This document shows, in pieces, positions 1-9,213 of a stretch of DNA of 64,000 nucleotides (the stretch's first letter is position 1; the number at the start of each line of letters is the position of its first letter). The notes beneath the pieces were generated by a model that was not told where the DNA came from, did no database searches, and saw only the letters and a list, made by a program, of their open reading frames with translations. A program made the position numbers and the translations under genes. Origin of the DNA: Comamonas sp. Y33R10-2 (lineage in GTDB: Bacteria; Pseudomonadota; Gammaproteobacteria; Burkholderiales; Burkholderiaceae_C); NCBI RefSeq assembly GCF_019355935.1, contig NZ_CP079925.1:62001-126000 (forward strand), written 5' to 3'.

Positions 1-1
1 T

Positions 2-3000
2 ACCTTGCGCGAGCTGTTTGCCGTGGCACCGCTGTCGCGCCAGCGCGGCTACACCGCGACCAAGTTCAGCTTTAACAGCGGCGATGGGCGTTGTCCCACC
101 TGCGGCGGCTCGGGCTTTGAGCATGTGGAGATGCAGTTCCTCTCAGACGTGTATCTGCGTTGCCCGGACTGCGATGGCACGCGCTATCGCCCTGAAATTT
201 TGGAAGTGAAGATTGAGCGCAGCGGCCAGCTCTTGAATGTGGCTGATGTGCTGAACTTAACCGTTGCCGAAGCGGCGCTGCTTTTCTCGCAAGACCGCGA
301 TGTGATTCGTGCGCTGCAGCCCATCGTGGATGTGGGGCTGGAATATGTGAAGCTAGGCCAGCCCGTGCCCACCTTGTCGGGCGGGGAAGCTCAGCGTTTG
401 AAGCTGGCAGGCTTTCTGGCAGAGGCTGCCAAGTCGCAGTCCAAGTCCAAACAGTCGCTGGCCAAAAAAGGCACGCTGTTCTTGTTTGACGAGCCCACCA
501 CGGGCTTGCATTTTGAAGACATTGCCAAGCTCATGCGGGCGCTGCGAAAGCTGCTCGAAGCGGGGCATTCACTCATCGTCATCGAACACAACCTGGATGT
601 GATTCGCGCCAGCGACTGGTTGATTGATCTGGGGCCTGAAGGCGGTGATGGCGGCGGTTTGATTGTGGCCCAGGGAACGCCTGAGGATGTGCGCCATGTG
701 ACGACTTCGCACACCGCGCAGGCGCTGCGCGAATATGACTTGGCAATGGGTGTGGGCGGCGAGGCGGTGCGTGAAGTCGCTCCCATGCTCTACAAATCAG
801 AGCGAAAAGCCAAGTCAGTACAAGGACTCCAGGCCAAAAATGCTATTGAAATCGTCAACGCCAAAGAGCACAACCTCAAGTCGCTGAGCGTGGATGTTCC
901 GCGTGGCAAATTCAACGTGGTGACGGGGGTTTCGGGCTCGGGCAAGTCCACGCTGGCGTTCGATATTTTGTTCAATGAAGGCCAGCGCCGCTATCTCGAA
1001 TCGCTCAATGCCTATGCGCGCTCCATCGTGCAGCCTGCGGGTCGACCCGAGGTGGATGCGGTCTACGGCATTCCGCCGACGGTGGCGATTGAGCAGCGCC
1101 TGTCGCGCGGTGGTCGCAAATCCACGGTGGGCACAACGACGGAGGTCTGGCATTTCCTGCGCCTGCTTTACGTCAAGCTGGGTGCGCAGCACTGCATTCA
1201 TGACGATGCCATCGTGCAGCCGCAAACCGAAGAAAGCATCGCCGCACAGCTGTTGACGAACTTCCGTGGGCAGACCATTGGTTTGCTCGCGCCCTTGGTG
1301 GTCAACCGTAAGGGCATCTACACCGAGCTGGCCGACTGGGCGCGGCCCAAGGGTTACACGCATCTGCGCGTCGATGGCGAGTTTTTGCCGACCACGGGCT
1401 TTCCGCGCATTGACCGTTTCAAAGAGCACACGATTGAGCTGCCCGTGGCCAGCGTGACGGTGACTGCTGCCACCGAGAAAGAGCTGCGCGCCCATCTGCG
1501 CCAAGCGTTGGAGATTGGCAAGGGCGTGCTGCATGTGCTGTCCGGGCTAGAAAATCTGGCCGATGCCATGCAGGGCGGGCAGAGCACGGCGGGCATTGGT
1601 GCGCTGCAGGTGTTTTCCACCCAGCGCGCCTGCCCGGTTTGTGCCACCAGCTATGCCGAGCTGGACCCGCGCCTGTTTAGCTATAACAGCAAGCATGGCT
1701 GGTGCCCCGACTGTGTGGGCACGGGCGTGAAGCTGACCAAGGACCAGCGCAAGGTGTATGACGACACGCTGCTGGCCGAAGACAACCGTGGCCGCGAGGT
1801 GAAGTTTGAAGGCCAAGAAGTGGAAGACTTGGCCGAAGTGGCCTGCTCCAAGTGCCAAGGCACGCGCTTGAACGCGACGGCGCGGGCTGTGAAGTTCCAC
1901 GGCGTAGGCATTACCGATGTGGCGCAACTGTCGGTGACCGATGTGCGCCGTTGGGTGCAGCAACTGGCGCTGTCGGGTCGCGAAAGCGATATTGCACGCG
2001 ACCTGATTCCTGAGATTCAAAGCCGTCTGGAGTTCCTCGAAGAAGTGGGCCTCAACTACCTGACGCTGGACCGGGGCGCACCTACGCTCAGCGGTGGCGA
2101 GGCGCAGCGTATTCGCCTCGCCGCCCAGCTGGGCAGCAATCTGCAGGGTGTGTGCTATGTGCTGGATGAGCCCACGATTGGCCTGCACGCACGCGACAAC
2201 CAGATCTTGCTGAACGCCCTGCACAAGCTGGGTGAAAAGGGCAATACGCTGGTGGTGGTGGAGCATGACGAAGACACGATTCGCCGCGCCGATCACATCA
2301 TCGATATCGGCCCCAGCGCCGGTGTTCGTGGTGGCCGACTGGTGGCGCAAGGCACGGTGGCCGACATCATGGCCGCCGAGGATTCCGTCACCGGTCGCTA
2401 CCTGCTGCACGCCATGAGCCACCCCTTTAAGCCACGTTTGTGGGTGGGTGAGGGTGAGCCACCAGCAGTGCCAGCAGCGCTTGTTGCAGAGCAGCCTGCT
2501 ATCAATGCAGAAGCAGCTAGTGCTGAAGATGTATTGGTTTCAGACCAAAAACCATCCAAAGCCAAGAAAAAGAAGGCACTAGCAGCTACGGAAGTTGTAG
2601 TGACCGAAGACAGCAATGCCCTGCAATGGCTCAGCGTGCTGGGAGCGAATCTGCACAACTTGCAGAACGTGGATGCCCGCGTACCGCTCAAACGTCTGGT
2701 GGCGGTAACGGGCGTGTCTGGCTCGGGCAAGTCCACATTGGCGCGCGATGTGCTGCTGACCAATGTGGCCGCTTGGGTGCAGCAGCGCAGCACCAAGGCC
2801 GGGCGCGATGCCATGGATGAAGGCAAGTCGCCCAAGCTGGTGGGATGTAAAGGGATTAAAGGCTTTGAAGTGGTGGACCGGGTGCTGGAAGTCGACCAAA
2901 CCCCGATTGGCAAAACACCGCGCTCTTGCCCTGCCACCTATATCGGTTTTTGGGACACGATTCGCAAGCTGTTTGCCGAAACGCTAGAGGCCAAGGCGCG

Positions 3001-3685
3001 GGGCTATGCGGCGGGGCGCTTTAGCTTTAACACCGGCGAAGGCCGCTGCCCGGCTTGCGAAGGTCAGGGCGTGCGCACCATCGAGATGAGCTTTTTGCCC
3101 GATGTGAAAGTGCCTTGCGAGGTTTGCCACGGCGCACGTTTCAACCCCGAAACGCTGGCTGTGACTTGGCGTGGCAAGAGCATTGGGGATGTGCTGAAGA
3201 TGGAGGTAGATGAGGCGGTGGAATTCTTTTCTGCCATGCCCAGCATTGGCCACCCGCTGCAACTGCTCAAAGATGTGGGGCTGGGCTATCTCACGCTGGG
3301 CCAGCCATCCCCCACGCTCAGCGGCGGCGAGGCGCAGCGCATCAAGCTGGTGACCGAGCTGACCAAGGTGCGCGACGAGATTGGCCGCCGGGGCCAGAAG
3401 GCGCCGCATACGCTGTATGTGCTGGATGAGCCCACAGTGGGCCTGCACATGGCCGATGTGGACAAGCTCATTCATGTGCTGCACCGGCTGGTGAATGGTG
3501 GCCACAGCGTCATCGTCATCGAACACGATCTGGACGTAATTGCCGAGGCGGACTGGATCATTGATTTGGGTCCAGAAGGCGGCAATGACGGTGGCCGCAT
3601 CGTGGCCACGGGCACGCCCGAGGAACTGGTCAAGATCGGCACCCATACAGGCAAGGCATTGGCACCGGTTCTGGCGCGGCAGTGA
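2..3685 (+). CDS. uvrA: Tandem-fused excinuclease ABC subunit UvrA, 5'-truncated by the window
   Basis: UvrA recognises DNA damage as an ATP-driven dimer in nucleotide excision repair and loads UvrB. The frame is open from base 2, so the start lies outside. 1227 residues are visible. Residues 1-245 are the C-terminal half of one UvrA: zinc finger CPTC..CPDC (about 30-58), signature LSGGEAQR (about 124) and Walker [10 protein letters not shown]. From about residue 270 a complete second UvrA follows: Walker [10 protein letters not shown] at about 308 and 903, zinc fingers near 542-568 and 1015-1042, two more LSGGEAQR motifs and LDEPT boxes. This is therefore a double-length protein, a form known from Comamonadaceae and Burkholderiales beside the normal 940-residue UvrA. 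The linker at about 815-880 is rich in Ala and Lys and contains a dispersed repeat (2497-2590). Whether it is the housekeeping UvrA or a second copy cannot be decided here. Confidence 0.93.
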   Translation, partial: TLRELFAVAPLSRQRGYTATKFSFNSGDGRCPTCGGSGFEHVEMQFLSDVYLRCPDCDGTRYRPEILEVKIERSGQLLNVADVLNLTVAEAALLFSQDRDVIRALQPIVDVGLEYVKLGQPVPTLSGGEAQRLKLAGFLAEAAKSQSKSKQSLAKKGTLFLFDEPTTGLHFEDIAKLMRALRKLLEAGHSLIVIEHNLDVIRASDWLIDLGPEGGDGGGLIVAQGTPEDVRHVTTSHTAQALREYDLAMGVGGEAVREVAPMLYKSERKAKSVQGLQAKNAIEIVNAKEHNLKSLSVDVPRGKFNVVTGVSGSGKSTLAFDILFNEGQRRYLESLNAYARSIVQPAGRPEVDAVYGIPPTVAIEQRLSRGGRKSTVGTTTEVWHFLRLLYVKLGAQHCIHDDAIVQPQTEESIAAQLLTNFRGQTIGLLAPLVVNRKGIYTELADWARPKGYTHLRVDGEFLPTTGFPRIDRFKEHTIELPVASVTVTAATEKELRAHLRQALEIGKGVLHVLSGLENLADAMQGGQSTAGIGALQVFSTQRACPVCATSYAELDPRLFSYNSKHGWCPDCVGTGVKLTKDQRKVYDDTLLAEDNRGREVKFEGQEVEDLAEVACSKCQGTRLNATARAVKFHGVGITDVAQLSVTDVRRWVQQLALSGRESDIARDLIPEIQSRLEFLEEVGLNYLTLDRGAPTLSGGEAQRIRLAAQLGSNLQGVCYVLDEPTIGLHARDNQILLNALHKLGEKGNTLVVVEHDEDTIRRADHIIDIGPSAGVRGGRLVAQGTVADIMAAEDSVTGRYLLHAMSHPFKPRLWVGEGEPPAVPAALVAEQPAINAEAASAEDVLVSDQKPSKAKKKKALAATEVVVTEDSNALQWLSVLGANLHNLQNVDARVPLKRLVAVTGVSGSGKSTLARDVLLTNVAAWVQQRSTKAGRDAMDEGKSPKLVGCKGIKGFEVVDRVLEVDQTPIGKTPRSCPATYIGFWDTIRKLFAETLEAKARGYAAGRFSFNTGEGRCPACEGQGVRTIEMSFLPDVKVPCEVCHGARFNPETLAVTWRGKSIGDVLKMEVDEAVEFFSAMPSIGHPLQLLKDVGLGYLTLGQPSPTLSGGEAQRIKLVTELTKVRDEIGRRGQKAPHTLYVLDEPTVGLHMADVDKLIHVLHRLVNGGHSVIVIEHDLDVIAEADWIIDLGPEGGNDGGRIVATGTPEELVKIGTHTGKALAPVLARQ
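2497..2590. repeat. AGCTGCTAG-family repeat, in frame within uvrA
   Basis: Imperfect inverted repeat with left arm AAGCAGCTAGTGCT (2511-2524) and right arm GGCACTAGCAGCTAC (about 2575-2589). It encodes the loose linker between the two ATPase halves of the second UvrA unit. The encoded AINAEAASA resembles AIENEAASA encoded by the copy in the 5-oxoprolinase gene at 50645-50745, so the same element appears to sit in both genes in the same reading frame. Confidence 0.6.
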
Positions 3686-3818
3686 TGCCATAAAAATATT
3701 GAGCAAGGGTTGAAGCACTACACAGAAACTCCACGCTGCTCCGAATAATCAGTGTTGAGAAAAGAGCGGCACCACGGTGTCCGGGTGTGTGGTTGCATCC
3801 GGGGTTGCTGCTAAACCC

Positions 3819-6800
3819 ATGTCTGAAACGGTTGTCTTGCGCGGGCCAGAGCGGCCAGACTTGCTACGCCATGAGGTGCTGGCAGATATTTTTGAAGCAA
3901 CGGCTGCTGCCTATCCCCAGCAGATTGCGCTGATTGAAGGGCAGGGCGATCAACTGCGGCAACGCAGCTATGCCCAGCTGGATGCACAGGCTAGTCTTGC
4001 GGCCCACCGGCTGATCGAGGCGGGCATACGCCCCGGCGATATGGTGGGCCTGTGGCTGCCGCGCGGTATCGAGCTGCTGACCCTGCAACTAGCCATTGCC
4101 AAGACCGGCGCCGCGTGGCTGCCCTTTGATGCCGAAACCCCGCTAGATCGCATTGCCACCTGTCTTGAAGATGCGCAGGCCAAGGCGCTATTGATTGCGC
4201 AGCAGCATACGCAGGCAGTACAAGCGCAGCAGGGCATTACGGCGCAGATATTCAACGAAGTAGATCTTCTGGCGGCGCTGCCTGAAGGCGTTGATCTGCG
4301 CCGCCGTGAAGGCGCACTGCCCAGCCACCCGGCCTATGTGATCTATACCAGCGGCTCCACGGGCAAGCCCAAAGGCATCGCCATTACGCAGGGCAGCATC
4401 TGCCACTTTTTGCGCAGTGAGAATGCGCGCCTTGGTGTGCGCCAGAGCGACAAGGTGTACCAAGGCTTCTCGGTGGCCTTTGATATGTCTTTCGAGGAAA
4501 TCTGGATCAGCTATTTGGTGGGCGCCACCCTGTGGCTGGCCCCGCGCGAGATTGCGGGCGACCCTGAGGCGCTGCCCGCAGCACTGATTGCGCAGCAGGT
4601 CACGGTGCTGCATGCCGTGCCCACGCTGCTGGCACTGTTTGCACAGGATGTGCCCAATTTGCGGCTTATTAATCTGGGCGGCGAGATGTGCCCAGAGACG
4701 CTGGTGGCACGCTGGGCCAATCCATCGCGCCAGATGTTCAACACCTATGGGCCAACCGAGGCCACGGTGTCGGCCAGTCTGGCCGAACTCAAGGCGGGTG
4801 AGCCGGTGACCATAGGCTCCCCCCTGCCTAATTACGCCATGGTGGTGGTGCAGGTGATTGAGGCGGACAGCTTTGCCGCTGGCACGGCTCCTGCGCTGCA
4901 TGGCTTGCCGCAGGGCGAGGTGGGTGAGCTATGCATTACCGGCCCCGGTGTGGCTGCAGGCTATCTGGGCCGGCCAGAGCTGACGGCGGAGAAGTTTTTG
5001 CACAACCCGTGGGCCAATGGGCCGCAGGATGCACGCCTGTACCGAACGGGTGATCTGGCGCGCATTGATGAGCAGGGGCAGATTCACTGTCTGGGCCGTG
5101 CCGATGATCAGGTCAAGATTCGCGGCTTTCGCGTGGAACTGGGCGAGATTGAGGCCGTGCTGGCGCAGCAACCGGGCGTGGGCACCACGGCGGTGCTGCT
5201 GCGTAAAGATGGTGGCATGGATCAACTGGTGGCCTTTTACGTGCCCACAGACGCGCCGCCCACGCAGTCTGCATTGCGCAGTGCGCTGGCTGAGCGTCTG
5301 CCACCCTATATGGTGCCCGCCCGCTTTGATGTTTTGAGCGAGATGCCGCGGCTGACCTCGGGAAAGATTGACCGCAAGGCGCTCAAGGCGATGGAGCTAT
5401 CCACCGTGGTGGATTTGTCTGATTCTGATACGCCAGAGACTCCGGCTGAGGTGTTGCTGTTTGCCGCACTGGCGCAGCTTTTCCCCGGGCAGCCGGTGCG
5501 GCGTGGGCTGGATTTTTTCAGCGACCTAGGCGGGCATTCGCTGTTTGCTGCGCGCCTGATTTCTCAGCTGCGCGCTGATCCGCGCTTTGCGCAAGCCACC
5601 GTGAGCACGATTTATCAGCAGCGCAAAATTGGCTTGATTGCCGAGGCCTTGCAAGCCGTCATGTCTGTGGGCGATGCGGCGGCGCAAGAGAGACCTTTCC
5701 GCATCCACTCCGCATGGCGGCGCTGGCGCTGCGGGGCGGCGCAGGCCATGATGATTCCGCTGCTGGTGCTGATCAAAATGTCGCAGTGGCTGGCGCCATT
5801 TTTTACCTACCACTTCTTCACCGGCGATGAAGCGGATTCGGTGCCGTTTGCGGTCGCCATGTCGGTGCTGGCCTTTGCCATTGCAACACTTGCCGAGTTT
5901 GCGATTGCAGGCGCCGGGAAATGGCTGATCGCCGGGCGATTGAAGCCAGGCCGCTATCCGCTGTGGGGCTTGACGTATTTCCGCTGGTGGCTGGCTGACA
6001 GACTGGTGGAGGCTGTGCCTTTGTCCATGATTACAGGCTCGTCCTTACACCCCATGTGGCTGCGCATGCTGGGCGCGAAGGTGGGGCATGAGTGCAACCT
6101 GGGCTCGATGACGGTGCGCGCTCCTGATTTGCTGCGCATCGGGGATGGCGCCAGCATAGGCAATGCCGTCAGTCTGGAAAATGCGCGCGTTGAAGGTGGC
6201 GAGTTGGTGCTGGGCCGCATTGATATTGGCAATGAGGTTTGCATTAGCTCGTATGTGGTGATTGAAGGCAACACGCGGCTGGAAGACTGGGCGCATCTGG
6301 AAGGCCAGTCCGCACTGGCCGATGGCGCGGTGCTGCCAGCGCGCAGCGTGTGGGCGGGATCGCCTGCGCGAGAAGTGGGCAGCTTTAACCCTGCCAGCCT
6401 GCAGCCGCGACACTCAGTGGGCCGCTTGCGCAAGGCGGCTGAAATGCTGGTTTATCTGACGGGCGGTTTGCTGGTTGCCACGCTATTTTTCATGCCGGTT
6501 TTCCCGACCTTCATGCTGATCGACATTCTGGATATCGAAGAAATTTCCGTCAGGCCACTGCTGGAGCAAGGCATTGTTGACGCAGGTGGGGCCTTTGTAC
6601 TGCGCCTGATCAAGTTCTTCGTGCTTGCCCTGCCTGCCAGTGCGGTGCTGGTGGCTTGCACGGTGCTGGTAGCGGCACTGGTGCGCTATCTGTTTTTGCC
6701 ACGTACCAGGGCGGGCACTTGGTCCATCCACAGCCGCCGCTATCTGGGCAAATGGATGGTCAACCAGATTCAGGAGGCCAGCCTGAGCACACTGCACGGC

Positions 6801-7904
6801 ATTTATGCCACGGTGTACTCGTCCACTTGGTATCGCTTGCTGGGTGCTAAGGTGGGCAAGCAAACTGAGTTATCTACCGCTTTAGGCGTGGTGCCCGACA
6901 TGCTGACGCTGGGCGATGAATGCTTTGTGGCTGATGCTGTGATGCTGGGTGACGAGCATATCGATGGCGGCTGGATGACGGTCAAGCCCACCGTAGTTTC
7001 GCGCCGCAGCTTTATTGGCAATGGCGCCTATGTGCCTGATGGGTCGACCATTCCTGAAAACGTGCTCGTCGGCGTGATGACGGCCGTGCCGCGCAACGCC
7101 GATATGCAAAGTGGCGACACTTGGCTGGGCTCACCCGCTATCAACTTGCCCGCACGAGAGGACGTTCAAGGTTACCCAGAGCATCTGACGTTTGCACCAT
7201 CTCTGTGGCGGCGCGTGGGGCGCGGGCTGGTAGAGGCCTTCCGCATCGCCGTGCCGCATGCACTGGTGATTGCCGTGGGTTACGCGGTGGTGCTGGATGC
7301 GATGCCGCTGGCTACTGCTGACCGCTGGGGCGCGGTTGTGCTGGATCTGGCTATTGCTGGGGTGATCTTTGGCATGGTGGTCTTTGTGCTGGTAGCACTC
7401 TTCAAATGGCTGGCTGTGCGCCGCTACAGCAAGACCGCCGTGCCCATGTGGACGCCGTTTGTCTGGCTCTCTGAAGCGGTGACCAACCTGTACGAAGGGC
7501 TGGCGGTTCCTAACTTCTTGCGCTATTTGCGCGGCACGCCCTGGCTGCCACTGGCTTTGAACCTGATGGGTAGCCGCATTGCCCCCAGCGCGTGGCTCGA
7601 TACCACGGACATTACGGAGCACGATTGCGTGGAGATTGGCGCGCACAGCGAGCTGAACGCGCTGTGCTGCCCGCAGACGCATCTGTTTGAAGACCGGGTA
7701 ATGAAGGTTGACCATGTACGCATAGGCAGCCGCGTGACTATGGGCGCACGCTGCACGGTGCTGTATGGCGCCGCGGTGGGTGACGGCGTGCAACTGGGGC
7801 CGATGACTCTGGTGATGAAGGGCGAAAGCTTGCCTGCGGCCACGCACTGGCAAGGAACCCCTGCAACAGCTGTGCCGCGTAAGGCATCACATAAAGCGGC
7901 ATAA
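3819..7904 (+). CDS. Pls/PosA-family membrane-bound non-ribosomal peptide synthetase
   Basis: Single-module synthetase of 1361 residues, of the type that includes epsilon-poly-lysine synthetase. An adenylation domain fills residues 20-530: A3 YTSGSTGKPKG (about 176), A5 NTYGPTE, A7 YRTGDL (about 408), A8 DDQVKIRGFRVELGEIE and A10 SGKIDRKAL. A carrier domain follows with LGGHSL, its Ser at about 573. After that come six hydrophobic segments interleaved with three soluble domains rich in hexapeptide-repeat (left-handed beta-helix) signatures at about 764-860, 1024-1104 and 1264-1337. There is no classical condensation or thioesterase domain. A hand alignment to GrsA gives the pocket D-M-E-H-I-L-T-V-S-K; the acidic residue suggests a basic substrate, which is inference. 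I chose the ATG at 3819; a GTG at 3777 is also in frame. The transferase needed to activate the carrier lies 16 nt downstream. Confidence 0.9.
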   Translation: MSETVVLRGPERPDLLRHEVLADIFEATAAAYPQQIALIEGQGDQLRQRSYAQLDAQASLAAHRLIEAGIRPGDMVGLWLPRGIELLTLQLAIAKTGAAWLPFDAETPLDRIATCLEDAQAKALLIAQQHTQAVQAQQGITAQIFNEVDLLAALPEGVDLRRREGALPSHPAYVIYTSGSTGKPKGIAITQGSICHFLRSENARLGVRQSDKVYQGFSVAFDMSFEEIWISYLVGATLWLAPREIAGDPEALPAALIAQQVTVLHAVPTLLALFAQDVPNLRLINLGGEMCPETLVARWANPSRQMFNTYGPTEATVSASLAELKAGEPVTIGSPLPNYAMVVVQVIEADSFAAGTAPALHGLPQGEVGELCITGPGVAAGYLGRPELTAEKFLHNPWANGPQDARLYRTGDLARIDEQGQIHCLGRADDQVKIRGFRVELGEIEAVLAQQPGVGTTAVLLRKDGGMDQLVAFYVPTDAPPTQSALRSALAERLPPYMVPARFDVLSEMPRLTSGKIDRKALKAMELSTVVDLSDSDTPETPAEVLLFAALAQLFPGQPVRRGLDFFSDLGGHSLFAARLISQLRADPRFAQATVSTIYQQRKIGLIAEALQAVMSVGDAAAQERPFRIHSAWRRWRCGAAQAMMIPLLVLIKMSQWLAPFFTYHFFTGDEADSVPFAVAMSVLAFAIATLAEFAIAGAGKWLIAGRLKPGRYPLWGLTYFRWWLADRLVEAVPLSMITGSSLHPMWLRMLGAKVGHECNLGSMTVRAPDLLRIGDGASIGNAVSLENARVEGGELVLGRIDIGNEVCISSYVVIEGNTRLEDWAHLEGQSALADGAVLPARSVWAGSPAREVGSFNPASLQPRHSVGRLRKAAEMLVYLTGGLLVATLFFMPVFPTFMLIDILDIEEISVRPLLEQGIVDAGGAFVLRLIKFFVLALPASAVLVACTVLVAALVRYLFLPRTRAGTWSIHSRRYLGKWMVNQIQEASLSTLHGIYATVYSSTWYRLLGAKVGKQTELSTALGVVPDMLTLGDECFVADAVMLGDEHIDGGWMTVKPTVVSRRSFIGNGAYVPDGSTIPENVLVGVMTAVPRNADMQSGDTWLGSPAINLPAREDVQGYPEHLTFAPSLWRRVGRGLVEAFRIAVPHALVIAVGYAVVLDAMPLATADRWGAVVLDLAIAGVIFGMVVFVLVALFKWLAVRRYSKTAVPMWTPFVWLSEAVTNLYEGLAVPNFLRYLRGTPWLPLALNLMGSRIAPSAWLDTTDITEHDCVEIGAHSELNALCCPQTHLFEDRVMKVDHVRIGSRVTMGARCTVLYGAAVGDGVQLGPMTLVMKGESLPAATHWQGTPATAVPRKASHKAA

Positions 7905-7920
7905 GAGGCGGCATCAATTT

Positions 7921-8526
7921 GTGCAGATTGAACATTGCGCTATGGAGGGCGGGGCACTGCAGAGTGCCCCAAAGAGTTGCCCAAAAAGTGGCCCTCATTT
8001 ACGGCTGGTGCATGGCCTAAGCCGTGACAGAGAGCAGGCGCGATTGCAGGCCCGCGCTGCACTGCGCAGCTGCCTGGCGCAAGAGCTGGCTTGCCCTGAG
8101 CAAACCTTGCGTATCAGCAATCAGCGCAACCAAGCGCCGCAACTTTGGCTGCATGGCGTGAAGCTTGAACAGCCTTTTTGCTCCATCAGTCATACGCCGG
8201 GGCTGGCGCTGCTGGCCTGGCATCACGCAGGGCCGGTGGGTGTCGATATCCAAGCGGTGAGCCGTGATGCTCCGCGCCATGAACTACAAGCGGTAGCGCA
8301 GCTATTTCTAGCATCAAATACGGCTCAAGTGATTGAATTGATTGCACATGATGCTCTGTTTTTTGAAGCATTCTCTCGTGCGTGGGCCGCGCAAGAAGCA
8401 CGCCTCAAATGCACCGGTATCGCACTGGTGGAATGCAATGAGGCCTTGCAAGCTTCTTTGGCGGGAATGCACTGCCAGCCATTGATGGTGCCGGATGGCT
8501 ATGCCGCAGCCGTAGCGTGGAGATAG
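7921..8526 (+). CDS. 4'-phosphopantetheinyl transferase superfamily protein
   Basis: Transfers phosphopantetheine from CoA to the carrier-domain Ser of a synthase. The 201 residues carry GPVGVDIQ (about 105-112) and FSRAWAAQEARLKCTG (about 149-164), the two family signatures. Two positions differ from the usual pattern: GVDIQ instead of GVDxE, and WAAQEA instead of WxxKEA. The first Asp and the later Glu, which bind magnesium, remain. It starts with GTG 16 nt after the peptide synthetase, with an AGAGGCGG ribosome site, so the pair is almost certainly one operon and the synthetase carrier is the likely target. ATG at 7942 is an alternative start. A repeat fragment lies in the coding sequence at about 8297-8345. 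Confidence 0.85.
   Translation: MQIEHCAMEGGALQSAPKSCPKSGPHLRLVHGLSRDREQARLQARAALRSCLAQELACPEQTLRISNQRNQAPQLWLHGVKLEQPFCSISHTPGLALLAWHHAGPVGVDIQAVSRDAPRHELQAVAQLFLASNTAQVIELIAHDALFFEAFSRAWAAQEARLKCTGIALVECNEALQASLAGMHCQPLMVPDGYAAAVAWR
8297..8345. repeat. Fragment of the AGCTGCTAG-family repeat inside the transferase gene
   Basis: ATCAAATACGGCTCAA (8311-8326) matches ATCGAATACAGCTCAA in the 5-oxoprolinase copy at 14 of 16 bases, and both encode SNTAQ. Arms are weaker here (GCATC and GATGC), so the copy is decayed or partial. Confidence 0.4.
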
Positions 8527-8564
8527 CGCTCAGCAGATCAGTCCGACCTCGCAGGCCCCTGAGG

Positions 8565-9086
8565 TCATTGAATCCAACCGCCGCGCTTAGCGTGGATGCG
8601 AGTCCATGCATCATCCAGCCGGCCGCCATGAATCTCGCAAGATGCCTGCTTGTTGACGGATCCCTCTTGAACAACTCCGAACTGGTTGGCGAAGGAAAAG
8701 CGTACTGGAAGGGTGATGGTCAGCACGCGCTGGTCTTTGGTGAAGTCCAGATACTGCGTCTCAAGCGGCAGCTGCATTTCCCTTCGATACCAATTGAGGC
8801 AGAGTTTGGCTTCTTGCTCATAGACGCTGGTTGGGATATGCGCTGGCGGTGGTGGCAAAGCTGCGCTGGGTTCTTGCGGCAGTGTCACGATCTGGCCGCT
8901 GCCGGCCAGCGGAGCCGACAGCATGGGCGCGGGGGGCGTATAAATCTGCGTGGACTGCATGCCTGACTGGCAAGGCCCATCTTGATACCAAGTCTGATTG
9001 CCATTGCTGCATTTCATGACGGCAAAAGCCGCGGGGCTGATGGTCAACAAGGCGAGCAAGCTTAGTTGCAATGGAAGCTTTTTCAT
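8565..9086 (-). CDS. Secreted protein with DUF4124-like cysteine motif
   Basis: 173 residues of unknown function. Residues 1-22 form a clear signal peptide (MKKLPLQLSLLALLTISPAAFA), so the protein is exported to the periplasm or beyond. The mature N-terminus VMKCSNGNQTWYQDGPC resembles the short DUF4124 pattern (K-C-x..Y-x-D-x-P-C) found in many betaproteobacterial envelope proteins. A proline-rich stretch follows and then a C-terminal part with two more cysteines. The frame is open upstream to 9194, but the ATG at 9086 is preceded by AAGAGCG and begins the signal peptide, so I start there. It converges with the transferase gene; a short stem (8545-8566) overlaps its stop codon. Confidence 0.75.
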   Translation of the reverse strand: MKKLPLQLSLLALLTISPAAFAVMKCSNGNQTWYQDGPCQSGMQSTQIYTPPAPMLSAPLAGSGQIVTLPQEPSAALPPPPAHIPTSVYEQEAKLCLNWYRREMQLPLETQYLDFTKDQRVLTITLPVRFSFANQFGVVQEGSVNKQASCEIHGGRLDDAWTRIHAKRGGWIQ

Positions 9087-9157
9087 TAGGCGCTCTTGTG
9101 AATCAATCACCTTATTGTGTCTAACGGTTGCCGCAAAAATATTGCAGAAATCCCCGT

Positions 9158-9193
9158 AAAAAAGGGCTGCCAATCTTGCGATTGGGCAGCCCA
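9158..9193 (-). terminator. Rho-independent terminator behind the TRAP operon
   Basis: On the minus strand GGGCTGCCCAAT pairs with ATTGGCAGCCC across a 6-nt loop and is followed by six T. It lies 21 nt behind the dctM stop. Confidence 0.85.
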
Positions 9194-9213
9194 TTTAGTT
9201 AGGAACTAGCGCT

